Assembly (NCBI GenBank): GCA_946477805.1
Contig: CAMKZP010000270.1
Location: 1-5,563, forward strand
DNA length: 5,563 bases
From: an uncultured Enterobacter sp.
GTDB lineage: Bacteria; Pseudomonadota; Gammaproteobacteria; Enterobacterales; Enterobacteriaceae
Direction of reading: 5' to 3'
Below the pieces are notes generated by a model that saw only the letters and a program-made list of their open reading frames with translations, was not told the DNA's origin and made no database searches. The translations under genes were made by a program, and so were the position numbers. How positions within the stretch are numbered: position 1 is the stretch's first letter; the number at the start of each line of letters is the position of its first letter. Shown piece by piece: positions 1 to 4,310 of the stretch.

Positions 1-695
1 GGCTCTTTATAGCTGGCATCATGATTATGCTGCTTTCCACCCTTGCGACGCTGCAGCTGACCGGCACGCTGGTTTTACGTTTACCTGGGCCCCTGGAGTG
101 GGGGCTGACGCTGCCGGTCCTGATGCTGTACCCGATGCTATTCGCCTGGGTTAGCCACCGGACGGCGCTCCGGCTGGCAGAGCATAAGCGGCGGCTTGAG
201 CTGATGAGCACCCGGGACGGAATGACCGGCGTATTTAACCGCCGCCACTGGGAAATCCTGTTGCGAAATGAATACGATCAATGCCGCCGCAGCCAGTGTG
301 CGGGAACCTTGCTGATTATCGATATCGACCACTTCAAGACCATTAACGATACCTGGGGCCACGACGTGGGCGATGAGGCGATAGTGGCCATTACCCGCCA
401 GCTGCAGCTTACCCTGCGCTCATGCGATGTTATTGGTCGTTTTGGCGGGGATGAGTTCGCGGTGATTATGTCCAGGACGTCTGCGGAAAGCGCGATTGCC
501 GCGATGTCCCGCGTGCACGAGCGCCTGAAAAACATGCCGCTGCCGGGGGCGCCAGCCCAAAGGCTGCGCATCAGCGTTGGGGTCGCGCCCTGGGGACCGC
601 AGTTCGGGCACTATCGCGAATGGCTAAAGGCGGCGGACGTTGCACTCTATAAAGCGAAAAATGCCGGACGCGGCCGCACGGAAGTGGCCGCCTGA
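1..695 (+). CDS. dgcC: Diguanylate cyclase DgcC (AdrA/YaiC), 3' part
   Basis: Makes cyclic di-GMP from two GTP at the inner membrane. In E. coli and Salmonella the homologue (about 370 residues) activates cellulose synthesis and depends on CsgD. The frame is open to the left edge, so the 5' end is missing and the ATG at 21 is internal. What remains is the end of the N-terminal MASE2 membrane region, with two hydrophobic stretches (about 21-90 and 100-155), then a full GGDEF domain. The active-site GGDEF is at 444-458. The product-inhibition motif RxxD (R-S-C-D, 417-428) lies the canonical five residues upstream, so feedback inhibition should be intact. Other GGDEF-domain motifs are seen: DGMTGVFNRR, DIDHFKTIND, GHDVGD and ALYKAKNAGR near the end. 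The protein ends TEVAA, as I recall for E. coli. The gene is convergent with proC, with 16 bases between the stop codons. Confidence 0.96.
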   Translation, partial: LFIAGIMIMLLSTLATLQLTGTLVLRLPGPLEWGLTLPVLMLYPMLFAWVSHRTALRLAEHKRRLELMSTRDGMTGVFNRRHWEILLRNEYDQCRRSQCAGTLLIIDIDHFKTINDTWGHDVGDEAIVAITRQLQLTLRSCDVIGRFGGDEFAVIMSRTSAESAIAAMSRVHERLKNMPLPGAPAQRLRISVGVAPWGPQFGHYREWLKAADVALYKAKNAGRGRTEVAA

Positions 696-716
696 CGCCC
701 GGCGCTTGCGATCAGG
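691..716. terminator. Short inverted repeat over the dgcC and proC stop codons; weak terminator candidate
   Basis: CCTGA (691-695) pairs with TCAGG (712-716). Inside it CGC (696-698) pairs with GCG (708-710), leaving A711 bulged and a 9-base loop. The arms contain the stop codons of both convergent genes. Neither strand has a good T tract after the stem (plus: ATTTACT), so a Rho-independent terminator is doubtful. Confidence 0.3.
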
Positions 717-1521
717 ATTTACTGAGCTGCTCTGATTTTTCCATGCATTTTGTCATCGCCTCAATGACGGCCGAGCGGAACCCGCGGTCTTCCAGCACCC
801 GCACGGCTTCAATGGTGGTGCCGCCCGGCGAGCAGACCATATCTTTCAGCTCGCCAGGATGTTTACCGGTCTCCAGCACCATTTTGGCGGAGCCCATCAC
901 CGCCTGCGCGGCAAATTTATAGGCCTGCGCGCGCGGCATTCCACCCAGCACGGCGGCATCCGCCATCGCTTCGATAAACATAAAGACGTAGGCCGGGGCA
1001 GAGCCACTTACGCCCACGACCGGATGGATCATCGCCTCGGCGATGACTTCAGCTTCACCGAAGCAGCGGAAAATGTTCAGAACGTCGGCCACGTCTTCGG
1101 AAGTGACCAGCGCGTTTGGCGTTACGGAGGTCATCCCGGCGTTAACCAGCGACGGGGTGTTGGGCATCGCACGCACAATTTTACGGTCATGGCCGAGGGC
1201 GCGCGCCAGCTGATCGAGAGTGACGCCTGCGGCAATCGAGACCACGAGGGAGTCTTTATTCAGGCTGGAGGTGATTTCGCTCAGCACCTTGATCATCACG
1301 TTCGGCTTAACGGCGCCAAAAACGATATCGGCGACCTGAGCCACTTCCTGTGCGCTTTCCGCGGCGTTAATCCCGTACTCGTCGCGCAGCGCCGCCACCT
1401 TGTCTGGTGAAGGGGTATAGACCCAAACCTGGCCCGGAAGAACCTGTCCGCTGGCTATCAGGCCGCCGAGAATAGCTTTGCCCATATTGCCGCAGCCGAT
1501 AAAGCCGATTTTCTTCTCCAT
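712..1521 (-). CDS. proC: Pyrroline-5-carboxylate reductase ProC
   Basis: Cytosolic enzyme of the last step of proline synthesis: NAD(P)H-dependent reduction of 1-pyrroline-5-carboxylate to L-proline. The 269-residue length equals E. coli ProC and the sequence is nearly identical as I recall it. The N-terminal Rossmann motif GxGxxG is at residues 9-14 (GCGNMG), the MPNTP segment at 119-123, and the C-terminal family signature at about 228-250 (VCSPGGTT followed by the EAVRVLE helix). The ATG at 1521-1519 is chosen over an adjacent GTG (1524-1522), because MEKKIGF is the family N-terminus and a GGAG Shine-Dalgarno lies seven bases before the ATG. Transcribed alone, divergent from yaiI and convergent with dgcC. 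No leader or attenuator is seen. Confidence 0.98.
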   Translation of the reverse strand: MEKKIGFIGCGNMGKAILGGLIASGQVLPGQVWVYTPSPDKVAALRDEYGINAAESAQEVAQVADIVFGAVKPNVMIKVLSEITSSLNKDSLVVSIAAGVTLDQLARALGHDRKIVRAMPNTPSLVNAGMTSVTPNALVTSEDVADVLNIFRCFGEAEVIAEAMIHPVVGVSGSAPAYVFMFIEAMADAAVLGGMPRAQAYKFAAQAVMGSAKMVLETGKHPGELKDMVCSPGGTTIEAVRVLEDRGFRSAVIEAMTKCMEKSEQLSKS

Positions 1522-1626
1522 CACGTCTCTCCGTTATTATGCGTTGTTCTCTCTGCTTGACTGGCTTATAGCTTAACAACGAAAAGCAGGCGACAATAGC
1601 CGTCATTGCAATACGAGGGTGACAAT
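1522..1626. promoter_or_regulatory. Divergent proC–yaiI intergenic region
   Basis: This 105-base region must hold the promoters of both genes, but no convincing sigma70 pair is visible. On the minus strand TATAAG (within 1566-1571) is a possible proC -10, without a well-spaced -35. On the plus strand TTGTTC (1544-1549), 17 bases and TATAGC (1567-1572) is a weak pair for yaiI. ATTGCAAT at 1605-1612 is a perfect 8-bp palindrome just before the yaiI Shine-Dalgarno GAGG (1615-1618). Confidence 0.35.
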
Positions 1627-2085
1627 ATGGCGATTTGGGTTGATGCGGACGCCTGTCCGAATGTGATTAAAGAGATTTTATTTCGTGCGGCCGACCGGGT
1701 GCAGATGCCGTTAACGCTGGTGGCGAACCAGAACATCCGCGTACCGCCTTCCAGGTTCATCCGATCTTTACGGGTTCCGGCCGGGTTCGACGTGGCGGAT
1801 AACGAGATTGTGCGCCTGTGCAGCGCGGAGGATTTGGTGATCACTGCGGACATTCCGCTGGCCGCTGAGGTGCTGGAGAAGGGGGCTGCCGCGCTGAACC
1901 CGCGTGGAGAACGGTATTCGCCGTCCACCATTCGTGAAAAACTGACGATGCGCGACTTTATGGACACGATGCGCGCCAGCGGCGTGCAGACCGGCGGGCC
2001 GGACAGCCTCTCCCAGCGCGATCGCCAGCAGTTTGCCGCCGAGCTGGATAAATGGCTGCTTGAGGTGAAGCGTCGCACGGCGTAA
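1627..2085 (+). CDS. yaiI: UPF0178 (DUF188) family protein YaiI
   Basis: Function is not established. The 152-residue length matches my memory of E. coli YaiI. The N-terminus MAIWVDADACPNVIK carries the family hallmark DADACP (residues 6-11). Further conserved-looking acidic residues follow: D58 in the DVADNEIV segment, D69 and D75 in DLVITADIPLA. This acidic pattern resembles PIN/NYN-type metal-dependent nucleases, and I believe DUF188 is placed in that clan, but activity is inference. The C-terminal part holds the GGPDSLSQRDRQ segment and an amphipathic helix. The ATG at 1627 is chosen over an upstream in-frame TTG (1606), because GAGG at 1615-1618 is correctly spaced and the family starts here. 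No signal peptide or membrane segment is seen. It lies upstream of aroL in the same direction, 144 bases away, and aroL has its own promoter. Confidence 0.93.
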   Translation: MAIWVDADACPNVIKEILFRAADRVQMPLTLVANQNIRVPPSRFIRSLRVPAGFDVADNEIVRLCSAEDLVITADIPLAAEVLEKGAAALNPRGERYSPSTIREKLTMRDFMDTMRASGVQTGGPDSLSQRDRQQFAAELDKWLLEVKRRTA

Positions 2086-2129
2086 TGATAACCATTGTCA
2101 AAATGTGGTACAGTGTGGCCTCCACAGGG

Positions 2130-2159
2130 TTGTCATCCCGTACCGCTTTGCAGTAAAGT
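2130..2159 (+). promoter_or_regulatory. aroL promoter (candidate sigma70)
   Basis: The -35 hexamer TTGTCA (2130-2135, five of six to consensus), an 18-base spacer and a -10 hexamer TAAAGT (2154-2159, four of six) would start transcription near 2166, about 64 bases before the aroL ATG. The -10 lies inside the first TyrR-box-like site, which fits TyrR repression known for aroL in E. coli. The hexamers are modest. Confidence 0.5.
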
Positions 2160-2169
2160 AAACGCAACA
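2152..2169 (+). promoter_or_regulatory. Weak TyrR box overlapping the aroL -10
   Basis: AGTAAA-N6-GCAACA against the TyrR consensus TGTAAA-N6-TTTACA. Five of six bases match in the left half and three of six in the right. The essential G-N14-C spacing is kept (G2153, C2168). It covers the candidate -10. Its centre is 23 bp from the centre of the next box, about two helical turns, as expected for cooperative TyrR binding. Confidence 0.45.
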
Positions 2170-2174
2170 TCTTC

Positions 2175-2192
2175 TGCAATCTTTTCTTTACA
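2175..2192 (+). promoter_or_regulatory. Strong TyrR box in the aroL leader
   Basis: TGCAAT-N6-TTTACA has a perfect right half and four of six bases in the left half relative to TGTAAA-N6-TTTACA, with G2176 and C2191 in the required G-N14-C register. E. coli aroL is known to be repressed by TyrR with tyrosine through several boxes. Only two are recognisable here. Confidence 0.65.
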
Positions 2193-2229
2193 GTCTTCAG
2201 CCTTCCGGCATCAAGGGGAACACCTGGTT

Positions 2230-2754
2230 ATGAACCCACCCATCTTTTTAGTTGGCCCTCGTGGCTGTGGGAAAACCACCGTTGGCCTGGAACTGGCGCG
2301 CGCGTGCCAGAGTCAGTTTGTCGATACCGATCGCTGGCTTCAGGAACACGCGGACCAAACCATCGCAGAGATTGTCGAAACAGAGGGCTGGGAAAGCTTT
2401 CGCGCGCGTGAAACTGCGGCGCTGGAGGCGGTAACCTCTCCTGAGACCGTCATTGCGACGGGAGGCGGTATTATTCTGGCGGAGTACAACCGGCAGTTTA
2501 TGCGTGAAAAGGGGATTGTCATTTACCTCTGTGCGCCGGTCGCTACGCTGGTGGCACGTCTGGAAGCGTTTCCGGAAGAGGGGCAACGGCCTGCGCTGAC
2601 GGCCAAGCCGCTCAGCGACGAAGTCAGCGAGGTGCTGGCGGAGCGTGATGCCCTTTACCGCGAAGCGGCACACCACGTTGTGGATGCCTCCGCGTCGCCT
2701 GAAGAGGTTGTTATTCAGATTATTACCGCCCTTCGTTTGGCCTGCGCCAGCTAA
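2230..2754 (+). CDS. aroL: Shikimate kinase II AroL
   Basis: Cytosolic enzyme that phosphorylates shikimate with ATP to shikimate-3-phosphate in the chorismate pathway. The 174-residue length is that of E. coli AroL. Walker A is GPRGCGKT at residues 9-16. Shikimate-binding residues are D34 (in FVDTD), R58 (in FRARE) and G78-G80 (in ATGGGI); R120 is in the lid and R139 is in ERDALYRE. The start ATG at 2230 gives the family N-terminus (MNPPIFLVGPRG). The Shine-Dalgarno AAGGGG (2213-2218) is rather far, 11 bases upstream. The frame extends further upstream from 2095, but that stretch crosses the promoter and is not coding. It heads an aroL–yaiA (and probably aroM) group, with TyrR boxes in front. 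No terminator is visible between aroL and yaiA. Confidence 0.98.
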   Translation: MNPPIFLVGPRGCGKTTVGLELARACQSQFVDTDRWLQEHADQTIAEIVETEGWESFRARETAALEAVTSPETVIATGGGIILAEYNRQFMREKGIVIYLCAPVATLVARLEAFPEEGQRPALTAKPLSDEVSEVLAERDALYREAAHHVVDASASPEEVVIQIITALRLACAS

Positions 2755-2769
2755 CCGGCGTCTATACTG

Positions 2770-2800
2770 ATAGCTCAGACATAAAAAAAGGATGAGCTAT
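2770..2800 (+). promoter_or_regulatory. Hairpin presenting the yaiA Shine-Dalgarno and start codon
   Basis: ATAGCTCA (2770-2777) is perfectly complementary to TGAGCTAT (2793-2800). The 15-base A-rich loop between them contains the AGGA Shine-Dalgarno (2789-2792), and the 3' arm includes the first two bases of the yaiA ATG (2799-2801). In an aroL–yaiA transcript this could limit or time yaiA translation. Hand pairing only. Confidence 0.45.
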
Positions 2801-2990
2801 GCCAACCAGACCTCCCTATCCGCGCGAAGCACGTATCGTTACCGTCGAAAAAGGTAGCGGCGATCAAACCGTGACCTGGTATCAGCTGCGTGCAGACCAC
2901 CCCAAACCTGATTCGCTGATCAGCGAACATGAAACCGAACAGGAAGCCCTCGACGCCAGGCGGCGCTACGAAGATCCTGAAAAGTCCTGA
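2799..2990 (+). CDS. yaiA: Small conserved protein YaiA
   Basis: 63 residues, the same length as E. coli YaiA and highly similar to it as I recall: MPTRPPYPREA at the start, then the strongly conserved core TVTWYQLRADHPKPDSLISEH (about residues 24-44) and a charged C-terminal helix ending RRYEDPEKS. No function is established. It has no cysteine, signal peptide or membrane segment, so it should be soluble and cytosolic. The start is supported by AGGA (2789-2792) six bases before the ATG. It follows aroL by 44 bases without a terminator, so it is probably co-transcribed and under TyrR control, which suggests but does not prove a link to aromatic metabolism. Confidence 0.95.
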   Translation: MPTRPPYPREARIVTVEKGSGDQTVTWYQLRADHPKPDSLISEHETEQEALDARRRYEDPEKS

Positions 2991-3012
2991 CGCTATTCCT
3001 AAAGCGGCCAAA

Positions 3013-3062
3013 ACCGTGCTCACATCACACTTTTAACCCACCGTGAATGTTAAGCACGGGTT
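3013..3062 (+). repeat. Alternative inverted repeats after yaiA
   Basis: AGCACGG (3053-3059) can pair with CCGTGCT (3014-3020, 32-base loop), or its CACGG part with the nearer CCGTG (3041-3045, 9-base loop). A nested AACCC (3035-3039) and GGGTT (3058-3062) can add to the second form. ACCGTG therefore occurs as a direct repeat (3013-3018, 3040-3045) competing for one partner. No T tract follows, so this is not a typical terminator. Confidence 0.35.
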
Positions 3063-3094
3063 AATATTCAGTTATTACAGGTAGATTCGTACCA

Positions 3095-3134
3095 GGCAGG
3101 CGATCTTTACACTTCGGTGGAGAGATAGCCTGCT
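3095..3134 (+). promoter_or_regulatory. UUCG-capped stem-loop upstream of aroM
   Basis: Bases 3096-3112 fold on 3117-3133 around a TTCG loop (3113-3116) closed by C-G, the very stable cUUCGg tetraloop. Of 17 facing positions, 14 are Watson-Crick, one is G-U (T3107:G3122) and two are purine-purine mismatches (G3102/A3127, A3109/G3120). Outer G3095:T3134 can add a wobble. On the other strand the loop would be CGAA, the wobble would become A/C and the mismatches pyrimidine-pyrimidine. The structure is therefore best read as plus-strand RNA in the yaiA–aroM leader. No T tract follows. Confidence 0.6.
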
Positions 3135-3178
3135 ACGCTTGCTCCTGTTTTGTAGAAAAAATGAACAGCGCAGCGTAG
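3133..3178 (+). promoter_or_regulatory. Second stem-loop upstream of aroM
   Basis: CTACGCT (3133-3139) pairs perfectly with AGCGTAG (3172-3178). After a bulged T3140, GC (3141-3142) pairs with GC (3170-3171). Across a small internal loop, CTGTT (3145-3149) pairs with AACAG (3164-3168), leaving an A-rich loop. It starts where the UUCG hairpin ends, so the two could stack coaxially. It ends 34 bases before the aroM Shine-Dalgarno. Confidence 0.5.
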
Positions 3179-3226
3179 TGAGCCTGTATTTGTGTAACGG
3201 CTGGGCAGTAACGGAAGGCGAATAAG

Positions 3227-3904
3227 ATGAAGGCGACGTTGGCGATCCTCACCATTGGTGTGGTCCCTGTAAGCGAATTATTACCGCTCCTGACGGAGCA
3301 TGTCTCAGAACAGCAGATCACGCATCTTAGCCTGTTGGATAAGATGAGTCGGGCTGAGGTCACAGAAGACTACGCTGTAGATGAGGGGGAGGATCCTCTA
3401 CCGACGTTATTAAGTGACGGTAAACTGGCATATGTGTCACGGCAAAAAATCGAGCGCTCGCTTCAGGGGGTGATAGAAGTGCTCGACAATCAAGGCTATG
3501 ACGTGATTTTACTGATGAGCACCGCCCCGATAAAAGGGCTGACGGCGCGCAATTCGATTTTGCTGGAGCCGATGCGGATTATTCCGCCGCTGGTGGCCTC
3601 GATCGTTGACGGTCATCAGGTGGGCGTTATCGTTCCGATTGAGGAACTTCTTGATAACCAGGCGGCGAAGTGGAGCGTGCTTGAGCGAACGCCGCTGTAC
3701 GCGCTGGCAAACCCTATCTGGGACAGCGAAGCGAAGCTGATAGCGGCCGGGCAGGAGCTGCTTGACCGAGGGGCGGATGTCCTGATGCTGGACTGCCTGG
3801 GTTTCCACCAGCGGCATCGCGATTTACTGCAAAAGGCGCTGGATGTCCCCGTGCTGTTGTCAAACGTGCTGATGGCACGCCTGGCGTCTGAATTACTGGT
3901 GTAA
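3227..3904 (+). CDS. aroM: AroM family protein
   Basis: 225 residues, as for E. coli AroM, with the same C-terminus (MLDCLGFHQRHRDLLQK, then VPVLLSNVL). Its biochemical function is unknown. The name comes from its place in the TyrR-regulated aroL group. The family is related to the Asp/Glu/hydantoin racemase superfamily, which uses two cysteines. This protein has one cysteine, C190 in the DCLG motif; the segment where I would expect the other (LLMSTAPIKG, about residues 98-107) has Ser/Thr instead. A classical two-cysteine racemase mechanism is therefore unlikely. The start ATG at 3227 follows GGAAGG (3213-3218) by eight bases. No signal peptide or membrane segment is seen. It lies 236 bases after yaiA behind a structured leader. 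Read-through from yaiA is likely, as no terminator or clear own promoter is seen. Confidence 0.95.
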   Translation: MKATLAILTIGVVPVSELLPLLTEHVSEQQITHLSLLDKMSRAEVTEDYAVDEGEDPLPTLLSDGKLAYVSRQKIERSLQGVIEVLDNQGYDVILLMSTAPIKGLTARNSILLEPMRIIPPLVASIVDGHQVGVIVPIEELLDNQAAKWSVLERTPLYALANPIWDSEAKLIAAGQELLDRGADVLMLDCLGFHQRHRDLLQKALDVPVLLSNVLMARLASELLV

Positions 3905-3913
3905 TGATTTTGC

Positions 3914-3943
3914 GTGACAGGTCATGAGCATGGCCCCTATAGT
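3914..3943 (+). promoter_or_regulatory. ppnP promoter (sigma70)
   Basis: The -35 GTGACA (3914-3919, five of six), an 18-base spacer and the -10 TATAGT (3938-3943, five of six) predict a start near 3950 and a leader of about 26 bases. This makes ppnP an independent transcription unit rather than a continuation of aroM. Confidence 0.65.
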
Positions 3944-3971
3944 GGATTTTTATCTATAAATATAAGGGCCA
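3931..3971. repeat. Inverted repeat spanning ppnP -10 and Shine-Dalgarno; operator candidate
   Basis: TGGCCCCTATA (3931-3941) and TATAAGGGCCA (3961-3971) are complementary at 10 of 11 positions (only C3937/A3965 fails), with 19 bases between. The left arm overlaps the -10 and the right arm includes the AAGGG Shine-Dalgarno. Transcription should start near 3950, so the left arm would not be in the mRNA. A protein-binding DNA palindrome is more plausible than an RNA hairpin. Confidence 0.45.
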
Positions 3972-3975
3972 GTTC

Positions 3976-4263
3976 ATGCTTCAAAGTAACGAATACTTTT
4001 CCGGTAAAGTGAAATCCATCGGTTTTACCAGCAGCAGCACTGGCCGCGCCAGTGTCGGCGTTATGGCGGAAGGTGAGTACACCTTTAGCACGGCAGAAGC
4101 AGAAGAGATGACGGTCGTCAGCGGCGCGCTGAACGTGTTGTTACCGGGTGAAACGGAGTGGAAAGTCTACGCCAGCGGAGAGGTTTTCAACGTCCCGGGC
4201 CACAGCGAATTCCATCTGCAGGTGGCTGAACCGACCTCGTATCTGTGCCGCTACCTCAAATAA
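3976..4263 (+). CDS. ppnP: Pyrimidine/purine nucleoside phosphorylase PpnP (YaiE)
   Basis: Small cupin-fold enzyme of the DUF1255 family. E. coli PpnP phosphorolyses a broad range of nucleosides (including uridine, adenosine, guanosine, cytidine, thymidine, inosine and xanthosine) to base and ribose-1-phosphate, so its likely role is nucleoside salvage. 95 residues, one more than E. coli YaiE by an extra C-terminal lysine. The N-terminus MLQSNEYFSGKVKSIGF, the segment STGRASVGVM (residues 21-30) and VPGHSEFHLQVAEPTSYLCRYL (73-94) match the family closely; the latter includes the cupin-strand His and Glu residues. The start ATG at 3976 follows AAGGG by eight bases. It has its own promoter and converges on rdgC across a terminator. 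In E. coli I recall a pseudogene (ykiA) between these two genes; no trace fits into the 47 bases here. Confidence 0.97.
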   Translation: MLQSNEYFSGKVKSIGFTSSSTGRASVGVMAEGEYTFSTAEAEEMTVVSGALNVLLPGETEWKVYASGEVFNVPGHSEFHLQVAEPTSYLCRYLK

Positions 4264-4265
4264 AA

Positions 4266-4305
4266 GCAAGCCGGGCGACGTATGCGCTTGCCCGGCCTGC
4301 GTTTT
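4266..4305. terminator. Bidirectional terminator / REP-like element between ppnP and rdgC
   Basis: GCCGGGC (4270-4276) pairs with GCCCGGC (4290-4296). Outside, across one mismatch, GCA (4266-4268) pairs with TGC (4298-4300); inside, G-T and A-T can add two pairs. On the plus strand it is followed by GTTTTGC, and on the minus strand by the better T-rich run TTGCTTTTATTT. The arm, inner bases and flank (GCGCTTGCCCGGCCTGCG) resemble enterobacterial REP palindromes (typical end GGCCTACG). It serves both convergent genes. Confidence 0.75.
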
Positions 4306-4310
4306 GCTCG

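Noticed and set aside
859..1410. Long open frame on the plus strand across proC.
   Set aside because: Antisense shadow of proC; the histidine- and arginine-rich product has no family features, while proC on the other strand is unmistakable.
1566..2078. Long minus-strand open frame across yaiI.
   Set aside because: Shadow of yaiI with a serine/arginine-rich composition and no recognisable motif.
2139..2158. Possible degenerate TrpR operator before aroL (GTACCGCTTTGCAGTA).
   Set aside because: It shares GTAC and a central TTTG with the E. coli aroL site as I recall it, but the CTAG-type core is missing and the match is too poor to call.
3043..3084. A 13-codon GTG-initiated leader peptide ending Phe-Ser-Tyr-Tyr-Arg before aroM, attractive for aromatic attenuation.
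   Set aside because: No Shine-Dalgarno precedes it, the start is GTG, and three aromatic codons in 13 are not a convincing run.
3094..3111. TyrR-box-like TTTACA with G-N14-C spacing upstream of aroM.
   Set aside because: The left half-site does not match, and the bases are explained by the UUCG hairpin.
3161..3178. Five-codon ATG mini-ORF inside the second aroM leader hairpin.
   Set aside because: No Shine-Dalgarno; such short ORFs arise readily by chance.
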